From positions 124,001 to 188,000 of the forward strand of contig VSSA01000006.1 of the NCBI GenBank assembly GCA_008123405.1: 64,000 bases of DNA, in the 5' to 3' direction. How positions within the stretch are numbered: the stretch's first letter is position 1; each line of letters begins with the position of its first letter. This DNA is from Nocardioides sp. BGMRC 2183 (GTDB taxonomy: Bacteria; Actinomycetota; Actinomycetes; Propionibacteriales; Nocardioidaceae). Positions 35,032-45,081 of the stretch are shown piece after piece. Position numbers and translations under genes: made by a program. The notes under the pieces were generated by a model that did not search any database, had not been told where the DNA came from, and saw only the letters and a list, made by a program, of their open reading frames with translations.

Positions 35032-37386
35032 GTGGATCGCATCCAGGTGCAGTGGTCCGGTGCCACCCGTACCTTCTCGGGCCCGACGGTCGTGATCGGT
35101 CGTGAGGCCGGGTGCGACGTACTCGTCTCCGACACCCAGGCCTCACGCCACCACGCCCGGCTGCAGTGGGAGCCCACCGGCTGGGTGCTCCACGACACCT
35201 CCAGCAACGGCACCTATGTCGACGGACGGGCGATCTCCCGCCTGCCGCTGGCCGCCTCCCCGCTCCGGTTCCACCTCGGTGGTCCGGACGGGGAGGAGGT
35301 CGTGGTGGCTGCTGTGCCCAGCGCACCTCCGGCTCCGCCGCCACCCAGCCCTCCGAGTCCGGTCGAGGCCTGGAACCCGCAGGCGGTGCTGCCGCCCGGC
35401 CAGCTTGCGCACGGTCACTCGGTGGTCCGGCCCCAGTTGGTCGATGCCGGCCGCAGCCTGACCATCGGTCGTGACCGGACCAACGACATCGTCCTCGAGG
35501 ACCCGTTGACCAGCCGGCGCCATGCCCGCCTGGACCCGGCGACGGCGACGGCTCCCGCGCTGCTGCACGACCTCGGCAGCTTCAACGGCACCTTCGTCGA
35601 CGGGCATCGGGTCACCGGCCCTGCACCACTGGCCACGGGTGCCGAGGTGATCATCGGCAACCAGACGTTCCGGTGGGACGGGCAACGCCTGGTGGCCTCG
35701 GCCACCACACACGAGTTCACGCTGTACGCCGAGGGCCTGACCCAGGTCGTCGCCGGCGGCAAGCGGTTGATCGAGAACGTCTCCTTCCAGCTCGCGCCGT
35801 CCAGCCTGACCGCGGTGATCGGTCCCTCGGGTGCCGGCAAGTCCACCCTGCTCGGCGCGCTCACCGGGCTGAAGCCGGCCAGCCATGGCCGAGTGGTCTG
35901 GCAGGGCCACGACCTCTACGCCCACTACGATCAGCTGCGCTTCCAGATCGGCCTGGTGCCCCAGCAGGACATCCAGCATCCGCAGCTGAAGGTGCGCCAG
36001 GGTCTCGGGTACGCCGCCCGCCTGCGACTCCCGCCCGACACCACCGCCGCCGAGCGTGACGCCCGGGTCGGCTTCGTCGCCCAGCAGCTCCAGCTCACCG
36101 AGCGGCTCGACAACCGGATCGGCACCCAACTCTCCGGGGGCCAGCGCAAGCGCGTCTCCATCGCTACCGAGCTGCTCACCGCACCGCCACTGCTCTTCCT
36201 CGACGAGCCGACCTCCGGACTCGACCCAGGGCTCGACCTGGAGGTGATGCGCCAGCTCCGCGGACTCGCCGACGACGGTCGCGTGGTGATGGTGGTGACC
36301 CACTCGGTGCTGGCGCTCGACCTCTGCGACAACGTGATGGTGTTGGCGCCCGGGGGTCGGATCGCCTACTTCGGCCCGCCGTCGGGGGTGCTCGCCCACT
36401 TCGGTCAGCAGAGCTACCCCGAGGTCTTCGACCTGCTCGACTCCCCGGACCTCTGGCGCCGGATCCCGGCCCAACCGCAGCCCCGGGAGAGCGGGGCAGT
36501 CCGTCCGGTGCAGGCGCCTCCGGCGCCGCCACACCAGTCCTTCGGACGCCAACTGGTGACACTGGTCGCCCGCAACGCGGCGGTGGTCCGCAGCGACCGC
36601 CTGCTGCTCGGGATGCTGATCCTGCTGCCACTCGTGCTCGGCGCGTTGAGCCGGCTGGTCCCGGGCAGCGATGGCCTCTCGCTGGATGCGACCAGCGAGG
36701 TGATCACCCGCCCCGACGGCACCACGGTCACCGTGCTGCACGCCGCGGAGGCGACGCAACGCCTCATCGTGCTGATCGTGGCGGCTTGTCTGATGGGCAC
36801 CGCGCTCTCGATCCGGGAGCTGGTCGGGGAGCGGCCGATCTACAAGCGGGAGTATGCCGTCGGCCTCTCACCCGGTGCCTACTTCGGCTCCAAGATCCTG
36901 GTGCTCGGCTCCGCGGCCTTCGTGCAGGGTCTCGTGGTCACCTTCATCGCGACTGTCGGGCTGCCCGGCGCCGACGGTCCGCTCGGCACGCTGCGGGTCG
37001 CCGTGACCATCGCCGCGCTCTCCTTCACCATGGCGGTGGCCGGCCTGGCACTCTCCGCGTTGGTGACCAGCACCGAGCAGACGATGCCGGCGCTGGTCGG
37101 CGTGATCATGGTGCAGCTGGTGCTCTCCGGTGCGCTCTTCGCGATCGCCGGCCGCCCGCTGCTGGAGCAGATCGCGTGGCTCTCGCCGTCGCGCTGGGCC
37201 TACGCGGCCACAGCGTCGGCGATGGGGCTGGTGCGGGGTCAGGAGGACCGGGAGAGCGAGGATTGGATCGCGCTCGCCGGCGCCGGGCACTACCTGATGG
37301 ACATGGTGATGCTCGCGCTGCTCTGCGCTGCCGCGATGGTGGCCGGCTTCTTCCTGGTCCGCCGCAGCGCGACCACGAGCGACTGA
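35032..37386 (+). CDS. FHA-FHA-ABC exporter half-transporter fusion (ABCG-like)
   Basis: 784 residues. FHA domain 1 (about 1-95) with [18 protein letters not shown] and NGTYVDG; Pro-rich linker; FHA domain 2 (about 125-225) with [20 protein letters not shown] and NGTFVDG. The ABC domain follows: Walker [10 protein letters not shown] at 264-272, signature [12 protein letters not shown] near 367-378, Walker [13 protein letters not shown] near 388-399. An ABC2-type membrane domain with about six helices occupies 520-784. FHA domains bind phosphothreonine, so activity is probably controlled by Ser/Thr kinases. Substrate unknown. GTG 35032 follows GAGGAAACCT. Confidence 0.9.
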   Translation: MDRIQVQWSGATRTFSGPTVVIGREAGCDVLVSDTQASRHHARLQWEPTGWVLHDTSSNGTYVDGRAISRLPLAASPLRFHLGGPDGEEVVVAAVPSAPPAPPPPSPPSPVEAWNPQAVLPPGQLAHGHSVVRPQLVDAGRSLTIGRDRTNDIVLEDPLTSRRHARLDPATATAPALLHDLGSFNGTFVDGHRVTGPAPLATGAEVIIGNQTFRWDGQRLVASATTHEFTLYAEGLTQVVAGGKRLIENVSFQLAPSSLTAVIGPSGAGKSTLLGALTGLKPASHGRVVWQGHDLYAHYDQLRFQIGLVPQQDIQHPQLKVRQGLGYAARLRLPPDTTAAERDARVGFVAQQLQLTERLDNRIGTQLSGGQRKRVSIATELLTAPPLLFLDEPTSGLDPGLDLEVMRQLRGLADDGRVVMVVTHSVLALDLCDNVMVLAPGGRIAYFGPPSGVLAHFGQQSYPEVFDLLDSPDLWRRIPAQPQPRESGAVRPVQAPPAPPHQSFGRQLVTLVARNAAVVRSDRLLLGMLILLPLVLGALSRLVPGSDGLSLDATSEVITRPDGTTVTVLHAAEATQRLIVLIVAACLMGTALSIRELVGERPIYKREYAVGLSPGAYFGSKILVLGSAAFVQGLVVTFIATVGLPGADGPLGTLRVAVTIAALSFTMAVAGLALSALVTSTEQTMPALVGVIMVQLVLSGALFAIAGRPLLEQIAWLSPSRWAYAATASAMGLVRGQEDRESEDWIALAGAGHYLMDMVMLALLCAAAMVAGFFLVRRSATTSD

Positions 37387-37439
37387 CCGGGCTCACCGGC
37401 CGGTTCGGGAATGTCCGGGACGGCGCGCGCCTTTCACCA

Positions 37440-38486
37440 ATGATGTCCGTGCAACTCTCCGTCCTCGACCTGGTGCCGGTCCGTGTCGACCAGACCACCA
37501 GCGACGCCCTCGCCGCCACCGTCACCCTCGCGCAGGCAGCCGATCGCCTCGGCTACCGCCGCTATTGGCTCGCCGAGCACCACAACATGCCGGCTGTTGC
37601 CGCCACCAACCCGCCGCTGTTGATCTCGATGGTGGCCGGCCGCACCGAGCGGATCCGGGTCGGCTCCGGCGGCGTCATGCTGCCCAATCACGCCCCCCTG
37701 GTGATCGCCGAGCAGTTCGCGCTCCTGGAGGCGGCGTTCCCCGGGCGGATCGACCTCGGCATCGGACGGGCCCCGGGGACCGACCCGGTGACCAGCTGGG
37801 CGCTGCGGCACGGCGCCGGGGGCGTCACCGAGGACGCTGTCGCCCAGTTCCCCGAGTACGTCGACAACGTGCTCGCGATGATGGAGCCGGCCGGTGTCGG
37901 GCTGGCGCTGCGTGGCCGCACCCATGAGCTGCGAGCCACCCCGTCGGCGACCTCGGTGCCGACCATCTGGCTGCTGGGCTCCTCCGACTACTCGGCCAAG
38001 TTGGCCGCGGAGAAGGGGCTCCCCTACGTCTTCGCCCACCACTTTTCCGGCAGCGGCACCGCCGAGGCGCTCGACCTCTACCGTTCGAACTTCCAGCCGT
38101 CTCCGGAGGCGACCGGACCGCGCACCTTCCTGACGCTCAACGTGTCGGTGGCCGAGACCACGGAGGAGGCCCGCCGGCTCGCCGTGCCGCAGATGCTGCA
38201 GATGCTCGCCCTGCGCACCGGCCAGCCGCTGACCCCGCAGCCGTCGGTGGAGGACGCCGAGGCGACCTTCGCGGGGCTGCCGGCGCAGCACCGCGAGCTC
38301 GCCGAGACGATGCGGGAGCGGTGGGTGGTCGCCGACCCGGTGACCGCCCGGGCCCGGATCGAGGAGCTGGCGGCGTCGTACGGGGTGGACGAGGTGATGG
38401 TCAACCCGGTGGCGGGAGCCCTGGCAGGCACCGCGACCGATGCCGTCCCGGCCCGGGTGCGCACCCTCGAGCTGCTTGCCGGGTGA
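37440..38486 (+). CDS. Luciferase-like flavin-dependent oxidoreductase (LLM class)
   Basis: 348 residues, TIM-barrel monooxygenase of the bacterial luciferase-like group, YhbW-like branch. SVLDLVPVR at the first strand, [40 protein letters not shown] and [17 protein letters not shown] are family motifs; F420 or FMN use cannot be told apart. ATG 37440 and ATG 37443 are both possible; neither has a good RBS. It lies 53 bp after the FHA-ABC gene and may be cotranscribed. Confidence 0.85.
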   Translation: MMSVQLSVLDLVPVRVDQTTSDALAATVTLAQAADRLGYRRYWLAEHHNMPAVAATNPPLLISMVAGRTERIRVGSGGVMLPNHAPLVIAEQFALLEAAFPGRIDLGIGRAPGTDPVTSWALRHGAGGVTEDAVAQFPEYVDNVLAMMEPAGVGLALRGRTHELRATPSATSVPTIWLLGSSDYSAKLAAEKGLPYVFAHHFSGSGTAEALDLYRSNFQPSPEATGPRTFLTLNVSVAETTEEARRLAVPQMLQMLALRTGQPLTPQPSVEDAEATFAGLPAQHRELAETMRERWVVADPVTARARIEELAASYGVDEVMVNPVAGALAGTATDAVPARVRTLELLAG

Positions 38487-38530
38487 GGCGCGAGAGCGTC
38501 GTGGATTAGGGGTTGGTTGGCGCGCCGCCC

Positions 38531-38536
38531 TAAACT
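38531..38536 (+). promoter_or_regulatory. -10 box of the infA/alpha operon
   Basis: TAAACT, giving transcription start near 38543 and an untranslated leader of about 170 nt before ATG 38713. No clear -35. The leader 38543-38712 holds no gene and only short hairpin potential. Confidence 0.5.
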
Positions 38537-38712
38537 GGCGTGTCGGCCCAACATGGGTCTGCGTCGTGATGCTCGCGGCTGCCGGTCGGTTCCTTCCGGC
38601 GGGGGCGTCATGACACGGCCACATGAGGTCCACCACCGTCCACACGCGAGTGCGGGACGGGGGAGGTTCCCGGGTCACCGGTAGGCACACACCCGATCAG
38701 ATTTGTGAGGAC

Positions 38713-38934
38713 ATGGCCAAGAAAGAGGGCGTCATCGAGATGGAGGGCTCCGTTGTGGAGGCCCTTCCCAACGCGATGTTCCGCGTCGAGCTGAGCAACG
38801 GGCACAAGGTGCTCGCACACATCAGCGGCAAGATGCGGCAGCACTACATCCGGATCCTCCCTGAGGACCGGGTCGTGGTCGAGCTCTCGCCGTACGACCT
38901 GTCCCGCGGTCGGATCGTCTACCGCTACAAGTAA
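38713..38934 (+). CDS. infA: Translation initiation factor IF-1
   Basis: 73 residues, an OB-fold. [20 protein letters not shown] and [16 protein letters not shown] are universal. Occupies the A site during initiation. GTGAGGAC precedes ATG 38713. It restarts the ribosomal cluster after the 6-kb insertion that follows map. Confidence 0.98.
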   Translation: MAKKEGVIEMEGSVVEALPNAMFRVELSNGHKVLAHISGKMRQHYIRILPEDRVVVELSPYDLSRGRIVYRYK

Positions 38935-38961
38935 CGACAGCCGCAACCAGAAAGGGCTGAC

Positions 38962-39075
38962 ATGAAGGTCAACCCGAGCGTCAAGCCGATCTGTGACAAG
39001 TGCAAGGTGATTCGTCGCCACGGCCGCGTCATGGTCATCTGCGACAACCCGCGCCACAAGCAGCGCCAGGGCTGA
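38962..39075 (+). CDS. rpmJ: 50S ribosomal protein L36, zinc form
   Basis: 37 residues, [20 protein letters not shown] to KQRQG. Cysteines 11, 14 and 27 with histidine 32 form the zinc ribbon, so this is the C-plus form. AGAAAGGGCTGAC precedes ATG 38962. It sits 27 nt after infA, the normal place. Confidence 0.97.
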   Translation: MKVNPSVKPICDKCKVIRRHGRVMVICDNPRHKQRQG

Positions 39076-39261
39076 GGCAGCACTCGGCCGCCACGGCGGG
39101 CGAGGACAACTGAACACACCACGACGTGCGCGCTCAGCCGTCGACCCAGCGGTCGGCGGTGAACCACCCCCGGAACGGATGGCCGGGGCCCGGGACCTCG
39201 GATCGAGCAGCGGGACGCGCCACGACCAGACCACCGTGCAGCACAAGGAGAACCGCCACTC

Positions 39262-39636
39262 ATGGCACGACTCGTTGGTGTCGACCTTCCGCGTGACAAG
39301 CGCATCGAGGTCGCTCTCACCTACATCTACGGCATCGGCCGTACCCGCGCCCAGCAGCTGCTGGAGGCCACCGGCGTCAGCCCGGACCTCCGCGTGCACC
39401 AGCTGGGTGACGAGGAGCTGGTCAAGCTCCGTGACGAGATCGAGGCGAACTTCAAGATCGAGGGTGACCTCCGTCGCGAGGTCCAGGCCGACATCCGTCG
39501 CAAGATCGAGATCGGCAGCTACCAGGGTCGCCGTCACCGCCAGGGCCTCCCGGTCCGCGGTCAGCGCACCAAGACCAACGCGCGCACCCGCAAGGGTCCC
39601 AAGCGCACGGTTGCCGGCAAGAAGAAGGCCAAGTAA
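39262..39636 (+). CDS. rpsM: 30S ribosomal protein S13
   Basis: 124 residues. [20 protein letters not shown] and [20 protein letters not shown] are diagnostic; the protein forms bridges to the 50S and touches P-site tRNA. A 186-nt gap with no recognised promoter separates it from rpmJ. CAAGGAGAACCGCCACTC precedes ATG 39262. Confidence 0.98.
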   Translation: MARLVGVDLPRDKRIEVALTYIYGIGRTRAQQLLEATGVSPDLRVHQLGDEELVKLRDEIEANFKIEGDLRREVQADIRRKIEIGSYQGRRHRQGLPVRGQRTKTNARTRKGPKRTVAGKKKAK

Positions 39637-39715
39637 GGCCATCGACCTCGCCGGAGGTCTCGAGGCTCCGCACCTCGACCGCCGGCATCGACCAGCTTTC
39701 TCAAGGAGATACTGA

Positions 39716-40117
39716 ATGCCTCCCAAGGCTCGCGCGGGCGCGAAGAAGGTCCGCCGCAAGGAGAAGAAGAACGTCGCTCAGGGCGAAGCCCACATCAAGA
39801 GCACGTTCAACAACACCATCGTCACGATCACCGACCCGACCGGTGCGGTGATCTCGTGGGCCTCTGCCGGCACTGTCGGCTTCAAGGGCTCCCGCAAGTC
39901 CACCCCGTACGCCGCGCAGATGGCCGCCGAGGCCGCCGGTCGTCGGGCGATGGAGCACGGTATGAAGAAGATCGACGTCTTCGTCAAGGGCCCGGGCTCG
40001 GGCCGCGAGACCGCGATCCGCTCCCTGGGTGCCATCGGCCTCGAGGTCGGCACGATCCAGGACGTGACCCCCGCCCCGCACAACGGCTGCCGCCCGCCGA
40101 AGCGCCGGCGCGTCTGA
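39716..40117 (+). CDS. rpsK: 30S ribosomal protein S11
   Basis: 133 residues. [20 protein letters not shown] and the C-terminus [18 protein letters not shown] identify S11 of the 30S platform. CTCAAGGAGATACTGA precedes ATG 39716. Confidence 0.98.
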   Translation: MPPKARAGAKKVRRKEKKNVAQGEAHIKSTFNNTIVTITDPTGAVISWASAGTVGFKGSRKSTPYAAQMAAEAAGRRAMEHGMKKIDVFVKGPGSGRETAIRSLGAIGLEVGTIQDVTPAPHNGCRPPKRRRV

Positions 40118-40150
40118 GCTGCGACGAGAGACTGAAGGAGTCAAAGAGAG

Positions 40151-40759
40151 ATGGCCCGTTACACCGGCCCCATGACCAAGAAGTCGCGTCGTCTCGGCGT
40201 CGACCTCGTCGGTGAGGACAAGGCGTTCGAGAAGCGCCCCTACGCCCCCGGCCAGCACGGCCGCGCGCGCGTCAAGGAGTCCGAGTACCGCAACCAGCTG
40301 CAGGAGAAGCAGAAGGCTCGCTTCACCTACGGCGTGATGGAGAAGCAGTTCCACCGCTACTACGTGGAGGCTGCACGTCGCCAGGGCAAGACCGGTGACA
40401 ACCTGCTTCAGCAGCTCGAGGCCCGCCTCGACAACGTCGTCTACCGCGCTGGGTTCGCCCGGACCCGCCGTCAGGCCCGTCAGATGGTCACCCACGGCCA
40501 CCTCCTGGTCAACGGCAAGAAGGTCGACATCCCGTCCTTCCAGGTCAGCCAGTACGACATCATCGACGTGCGCGAGAAGTCGCTGGAGATGACCCCGTTC
40601 ATCGTGGCGCGCGAGACCCACGGCGAGCGTGTCGTCCCGGCGTGGCTCGAGGCCCTGCCGAGCCGGATGCGCATCCTGGTGCACCAGCTCCCGGTCCGCG
40701 AGCAGATCGACGTCGCGATCCAGGAGCAGCTGATCGTCGAGTTCTACTCGAAGAAGTGA
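40151..40759 (+). CDS. rpsD: 30S ribosomal protein S4, zinc-free form
   Basis: 202 residues. ARYTGPMTKKSRRLGVDLVG starts it; the N-terminal region lacks the cysteine cluster, so this is the C-minus form. An S4 RNA-binding domain at about 92-155 contains RQMVTHGHLLVNGKKVDIPS. It is followed by a hairpin at 40772. Confidence 0.98.
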   Translation: MARYTGPMTKKSRRLGVDLVGEDKAFEKRPYAPGQHGRARVKESEYRNQLQEKQKARFTYGVMEKQFHRYYVEAARRQGKTGDNLLQQLEARLDNVVYRAGFARTRRQARQMVTHGHLLVNGKKVDIPSFQVSQYDIIDVREKSLEMTPFIVARETHGERVVPAWLEALPSRMRILVHQLPVREQIDVAIQEQLIVEFYSKK

Positions 40760-40771
40760 CCCCCATCGGCT

Positions 40772-40812
40772 CCCCGTCCGGCCCCTCCGCGTGTGTGGAG
40801 GGCCGGATGGGG
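40772..40812 (+). terminator. Hairpin between rpsD and rpoA
   Basis: CCCCGTCCGGCCCCTCC (40772-40788) pairs with GGAGGGCCGGATGGGG (40797-40812) apart from one bulge and one G-T pair. It may reduce or process read-through into rpoA. Downstream, TATAGC near 40876 is a weak -10 for rpoA. Confidence 0.5.
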
Positions 40813-40908
40813 ACGCCGGAGTTTTCGCCCGATATCAACCTGTGAGGACCACGTCCTCGTCGGTCTGGGTCGTCATATAGCGGTCGGCCCGGAAAGGAAA
40901 CGAAACCA

Positions 40909-41925
40909 GTGCTCATCGCACAGCGCCCCACCCTGTCGGAGGAGACCGTCGACCAGTTCCGGTCGCGGTTCGTCATCGAGCCTCTCGAGCCCGGCTTCGG
41001 CTACACGCTCGGCAACTCGCTGCGTCGTACCCTCCTGTCCTCCATCCCCGGTGCCTCGGTCACCAGCATCAAGATCGACTCCGTGCTCCACGAGTTCTCG
41101 ACCATTGAGGGCGTCAAGGAGGACGTCACCGAGGTCATCTTGAACCTGAAGGGCCTCGTCGTCTCTTCCGAGCACGACGAGCCGGTCACCATGTACCTGC
41201 GCAAGTCCGGTGCCGGTGACGTCACCGCCGCCGACATCGCGCCGCCGGCCGGTGTCGAGGTGCACAACCCCGACCTGAAGATCGCGACCCTCTCCGACAA
41301 CGGCAAGCTCGAGATGGAGCTCGTCGTCGAGCGCGGCCGCGGCTACGTCTCGGCCGTCCTCAACAAGGGCGACGACAACGAGATCGGCCGGATGCCGGTC
41401 GACTCGATCTACAGCCCCGTGCTGAAGGTGACCTACAAGGTCGAGGCCACCCGTGTCGAGCAGCGCACCGACTTCGACAAGCTGGTCATCGACGTCGAGA
41501 CCAAGCCGTCGATCCTGCCGCGTGACGCCATCGCCTCGGCCGGTAAGACCCTGGTCGAGCTGTTCGGTCTGGCTCGGGAGCTCAACGTCGAGGCCGAGGG
41601 CATTGACATCGGCCCGTCGCCGGTCGACGAGCAGCTCGCCGCCGACCTCGCCCTCCCGGTCGAGGACCTGCAGCTGACCGTCCGGTCCTACAACTGCCTC
41701 AAGCGCGAGGGCATCCACACCGTGGGTGAGCTCATCGGCCGCTCGGAGCAGGACCTGCTGGACATCCGCAACTTCGGCGCGAAGTCCATCGACGAGGTCA
41801 AGGCCAAGCTGGTCGAGATGGGTCTGTCACTGAAGGACAGCGCTCCGGGCTTCGACCCGGCCGCCGCGCTGGCCTACAGCGATGACGACGACGACAGCTC
41901 GTTCGTCGAGGACGAGCAGTTCTGA
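40909..41925 (+). CDS. rpoA: RNA polymerase alpha subunit
   Basis: 338 residues. N-terminal dimerisation domain with [21 protein letters not shown]-terminal domain (about 255-320) with [20 protein letters not shown], the DNA- and activator-contacting helix-hairpin-helix. An acidic tail ([15 protein letters not shown]) ends it. GTG 40909 follows GGAAAGGAAACGAAACCA. Confidence 0.98.
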   Translation: MLIAQRPTLSEETVDQFRSRFVIEPLEPGFGYTLGNSLRRTLLSSIPGASVTSIKIDSVLHEFSTIEGVKEDVTEVILNLKGLVVSSEHDEPVTMYLRKSGAGDVTAADIAPPAGVEVHNPDLKIATLSDNGKLEMELVVERGRGYVSAVLNKGDDNEIGRMPVDSIYSPVLKVTYKVEATRVEQRTDFDKLVIDVETKPSILPRDAIASAGKTLVELFGLARELNVEAEGIDIGPSPVDEQLAADLALPVEDLQLTVRSYNCLKREGIHTVGELIGRSEQDLLDIRNFGAKSIDEVKAKLVEMGLSLKDSAPGFDPAAALAYSDDDDDSSFVEDEQF

Positions 41926-42002
41926 TGTGATCCGCCGGCGGCGCCACGCTGCCGGCCCAGAACCTCGGTACCTGATACGGCCGGGGAGAATCGAGAGAAG
42001 CA

Positions 42003-42551
42003 ATGCCCAAGCCCAAGAAGGGCCCCCGCCTCGGCGGCAGCCCGGCCCACCAGCGTCTGATCTTGGCGAACCTGGCCACCCAGCTCTTCGAGCACGGCCG
42101 GATCACCACCACCGAGTCGCGCGCCCGGACGCTGCGTCCGTACGCCGAGAAGCTGATCACCAAGGCGCGCAAGGCGCACGCGGGGGAGAACCCGCTGCAC
42201 CAGCGCCGCGAGGTGCTCAAGGTCATCGGTGACAAGGGCGTCGTGCACACCCTGTTCACCGAGATCGCGCCGAGCTTCGCGGACCGTCCCGGCGGTTACA
42301 CCCGGATCACCAAGATCGGTCCGCGTCAGGGCGACAACGCGCCCATGGCCGTGATCGAGCTGGTCACCGAGGCCTACACGCCGGCCGCGCCGAAGGCTGC
42401 TCCGGCGGAGACGGTCGAGGAGACCCCGGCTGAGGAGGCCCAGGTCGAGGAGACCGAGGCTGCGGAGACCGAGGCTGCGGAGACCGAGGCTGCGGAGACC
42501 CCGGCGGAGGACGCCGAGGAGACCCCGGCGGAGGACGCCGAGAAGGCCTGA
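42003..42551 (+). CDS. rplQ: 50S ribosomal protein L17 with acidic repeat tail
   Basis: 182 residues; the conserved domain ends near residue 122. [20 protein letters not shown] and [20 protein letters not shown] are signatures. The remaining 60 residues are Glu/Ala/Thr/Pro-rich and built from repeats of ETEAA and ETPAEDAE. L17 sits at the tunnel exit side of the 50S. AGAGAAGCA precedes ATG 42003. Confidence 0.97.
   Translation: MPKPKKGPRLGGSPAHQRLILANLATQLFEHGRITTTESRARTLRPYAEKLITKARKAHAGENPLHQRREVLKVIGDKGVVHTLFTEIAPSFADRPGGYTRITKIGPRQGDNAPMAVIELVTEAYTPAAPKAAPAETVEETPAEEAQVEETEAAETEAAETEAAETPAEDAEETPAEDAEKA
42451..42543. repeat. Tandem repeats in the rplQ tail
   Basis: AGACCGAGGCTGCGG occurs three times (42451, 42466, 42481), followed by a 24-bp unit beginning AGACCCCGGCGG twice (42496-42519 and 42520-42543, last base differing). 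All units are in frame. Confidence 0.9.
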
Positions 42552-42564
42552 CCTTCGTGCAAAC

Positions 42565-42605
42565 GAGAGCCGGCCCGGTGCGCACTGCGCACCGGGCCGG
42601 TTCTC
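42565..42605. terminator. Strong bidirectional terminator after rplQ
   Basis: A 19-bp stem: GAGAGCCGGCCCGGTGCGC (42565-42583) with GCGCACCGGGCCGGTTCTC (42587-42605), three-base loop ACT and one G-T pair, then ATTTC. It lies between convergent genes and can stop both. Confidence 0.85.
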
Positions 42606-42608
42606 ATT

Positions 42609-43310
42609 TCAGGCGCGGTGGGTGAGGGGCAGCTCGTCGGGGAACGGATGCTGCTCACGGGTGCCGAGGACCTGGTCGAGCACCCAGCACAGGGCGCCGC
42701 CGGCCACGAAGGGCAGCGAGGAGTAGCACCAGGAGAGCGCGAAGGAGACCACCAGCGATACGTCGCTCCCGCCGCTCCCGAAGAGCCGCCAGAACGTGTG
42801 CTCGATCTGGGGCCCGATCGCGATCTGGACCCCGGTCACCACGGGGATCGCGAGCAGGCCGAGCGGCCAGAGCCGGCTGCGGAGCCGTGCGACACCCCAG
42901 GCGGTCACCAGCAACGCGGTGCTGATGGCGCCGAAGGCCATCTGCCATGCCACGAAGTCTTCGTAGTTCGAGGGCGTGTCGAAGGCGATCGAGCTGGCGA
43001 GGTTGGTCAGCACCTGCGAGACGGGGAGCACCAGAAGGCCGAGGACGACCGCGATCAGCCGTCGGCGCGGCGTGACCGCGACCAGGAGCAGCGCACTTGC
43101 CAGGAGTGCCGCGTTGAGCCAAGGCAGCAGCTCGAAGACCACTTCGCGCCCGGGGAGGTCGTGGCGGAACAGCGTCACCGGCACCACGAAGCTGAGCAGG
43201 GCGACGACCTGGGTGACGGCCAGCAGGGCCCAGGCCAGCGTCGCCGGCGGCGCAGCGCGGCCCTCGCCACGGGCGGCGACGGGGTGGATGCGGGGATCGC
43301 TGGTCGACAT
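42609..43310 (-). CDS. Integral membrane protein of unknown function
   Basis: 233 residues with about six hydrophobic helices (for example [53 protein letters not shown] in two parts, [40 protein letters not shown]). No family is recognised. ATG 43310 ([17 protein letters not shown]) is chosen because the open frame continues meaninglessly across ispH. It diverges from ispH with a 93-bp gap and converges on rplQ. Confidence 0.7.
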   Translation of the reverse strand: MSTSDPRIHPVAARGEGRAAPPATLAWALLAVTQVVALLSFVVPVTLFRHDLPGREVVFELLPWLNAALLASALLLVAVTPRRRLIAVVLGLLVLPVSQVLTNLASSIAFDTPSNYEDFVAWQMAFGAISTALLVTAWGVARLRSRLWPLGLLAIPVVTGVQIAIGPQIEHTFWRLFGSGGSDVSLVVSFALSWCYSSLPFVAGGALCWVLDQVLGTREQHPFPDELPLTHRA

Positions 43311-43390
43311 GATCCGAGCCTGCCGCGGCACCTGCAGCGTCAAACCAGCCTCGACCCGGCGACGGTTCGTGCCTTGCTGGAGCCGACGCC

Positions 43391-43396
43391 TAAACT
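43391..43396 (+). promoter_or_regulatory. -10 box for leaderless ispH
   Basis: TAAACT, seven bases, then ATG 43404. Confidence 0.55.
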
Positions 43397-43403
43397 CGGT
43401 GCC

Positions 43404-44420
43404 ATGACGATCGACCTCGGCACGCCGCGCCTCATCGACGACGCCGAACGCCAGGTGCTGCTGGCCGCGCCGCGTGGCTACTGCGCCGGCGTGGACCGTG
43501 CAGTGGTCACCGTCGAACAGGCTCTCGACCTCTACGGGGCCCCTGTCTACGTCCGCAAGCAGATCGTCCACAACAAGCACGTGGTGGCGAACCTCGAGGC
43601 CCGTGGCGCGATCTTCGTCGAGGAGCTCGACGAGGTCCCCGCCGGGGAGACGGTCGTCTTCTCGGCCCACGGCGTCTCTCCGGCGGTGCACGCGCAGGCC
43701 GCCGACCGGGCGTTGAAGACGATCGACGCGACCTGCCCGCTGGTGACCAAGGTGCACCGGGAGGCGGTGCGCTTCGCCCGGGAGGGCTACACCATCCTGC
43801 TGATCGGGCACGCCGGGCACGAAGAGGTCGAGGGCACCGCCGGCGAGGCCCCGGAGCAGACCGTGCTGGTCGAGCACCCCGACGACGTGGACGCCCTGGA
43901 GTTCCCGGCCGACGCGAAGCTCGCCTGGCTCTCCCAGACCACGCTCAGCGTCGACGAGACCATGGAGACGGTACGACGCCTCCGCGCCAAGTTCCCGCAG
44001 CTGGAGGACCCGCCCAGCGACGACATCTGCTACGCCACCCAGAACCGTCAGGTCGCGGTGAAGGAGATCGGCGCGGCGGCGGACCTGGTGATCGTGGTCG
44101 GGTCCGCGAACTCCTCCAACTCGGTGCGGCTGGTCGAGGTCGCGCTCGAGGCCGGCGCGAAGGCGTCGTACCGGATCGATGACGTGAGCGAGCTGGACGA
44201 GGCATGGCTCGACGGCGTGAGCACGGTGAGCGTGACCTCGGGAGCCTCGGTGCCGGACCACCTGGTCACCGAGGTGCTGGCCTACCTGGCCGAGCGCGGA
44301 TATCCCGACGCACGCGCAGTGCAGACCGCCGAGGAGACGCTGGCGTTCTCGCTGCCCAAGGAGCTGCACCGGGACCTCAAGGAGGCCGGCCGCTCCACCA
44401 AGACGCCGGTGCGGGTCTGA
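43404..44420 (+). CDS. ispH: 4-hydroxy-3-methylbut-2-enyl diphosphate reductase (IspH/LytB)
   Basis: 338 residues. Last step of the MEP isoprenoid pathway: reduces HMBPP to IPP and DMAPP with a [4Fe-4S] cluster. The three cluster cysteines are in [12 protein letters not shown] (about 32), [11 protein letters not shown] (about 113) and [10 protein letters not shown] (about 210); [11 protein letters not shown] and [14 protein letters not shown] complete the active site. ATG 43404 is supported by the leaderless promoter. Followed 6 nt later by the YciO-type gene. Confidence 0.96.
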   Translation: MTIDLGTPRLIDDAERQVLLAAPRGYCAGVDRAVVTVEQALDLYGAPVYVRKQIVHNKHVVANLEARGAIFVEELDEVPAGETVVFSAHGVSPAVHAQAADRALKTIDATCPLVTKVHREAVRFAREGYTILLIGHAGHEEVEGTAGEAPEQTVLVEHPDDVDALEFPADAKLAWLSQTTLSVDETMETVRRLRAKFPQLEDPPSDDICYATQNRQVAVKEIGAAADLVIVVGSANSSNSVRLVEVALEAGAKASYRIDDVSELDEAWLDGVSTVSVTSGASVPDHLVTEVLAYLAERGYPDARAVQTAEETLAFSLPKELHRDLKEAGRSTKTPVRV

Positions 44421-44426
44421 GTCTCG

Positions 44427-45047
44427 ATGGCCCGCTACCTCGACGTCCACCCGGACAATCCGCAGCCACGGCTGATCCAGCAGATCGTCGACGCGCTCAA
44501 CGACGACGCGCTGATCGCCTACCCGACCGACTCCGGCTATGCCTTGGGCTGTCGGATCGGCAACCACGCCGGACGTGACCGGATCCTCGCGATCCGCGGT
44601 CTCGATGACCGGCACCACTTCACCTTGGTCTGCCGCGACTTCTCTCAGCTCGGCCAGATGGTGCACGTGGAGAACGCCGCGTTCCGCGCGATCCGCTCCG
44701 CGACCCCGGGCCCCTACACCTTCATCCTCAAGGCCATGCCCGAGGTGCCGCGGCGGCTCTCGCACCCCAAGAAGCGCACCGTCGGCGTCCGGATCCCGGA
44801 TCACGCGGTGGTCAGCGCCCTTCTCGACGGTCTGGGCGAGCCGTTGCTCTCCAGCTCGCTGATCCTCCCCGGCGAGGAGGAGCCCCGCACGCTGGGGTGG
44901 GAGATCAAGGAGGAGCTCGACCACCAGGTCGACATCGTGGTGGAGGCGGGGGAGACCCCGGCCGAGCCGACCACCGTCGTCGACTGGTCCGACGGCGTCC
45001 CCGAGCTGGTACGACGCGGCGCCGGTGACCCGGACCGCTTCGCCTGA
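44427..45047 (+). CDS. YciO/Sua5/YrdC-family protein
   Basis: 206 residues. The YrdC fold is shown by LIAYPTDSGYALGCRIGN, FTLVCRDFSQLGQMV and KKRTVGVRIPDH. The wording RYLDVHPDNPQPRLIQQIV matches the YciO branch rather than the TsaC/Sua5 enzyme that makes threonylcarbamoyl-AMP for tRNA t6A, so a direct role in t6A synthesis is uncertain. It starts 6 nt after ispH. Confidence 0.85.
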   Translation: MARYLDVHPDNPQPRLIQQIVDALNDDALIAYPTDSGYALGCRIGNHAGRDRILAIRGLDDRHHFTLVCRDFSQLGQMVHVENAAFRAIRSATPGPYTFILKAMPEVPRRLSHPKKRTVGVRIPDHAVVSALLDGLGEPLLSSSLILPGEEEPRTLGWEIKEELDHQVDIVVEAGETPAEPTTVVDWSDGVPELVRRGAGDPDRFA

Positions 45048-45081
45048 CCCGCCCGCATCGACACGCGTCCAAGGTTTGCCC

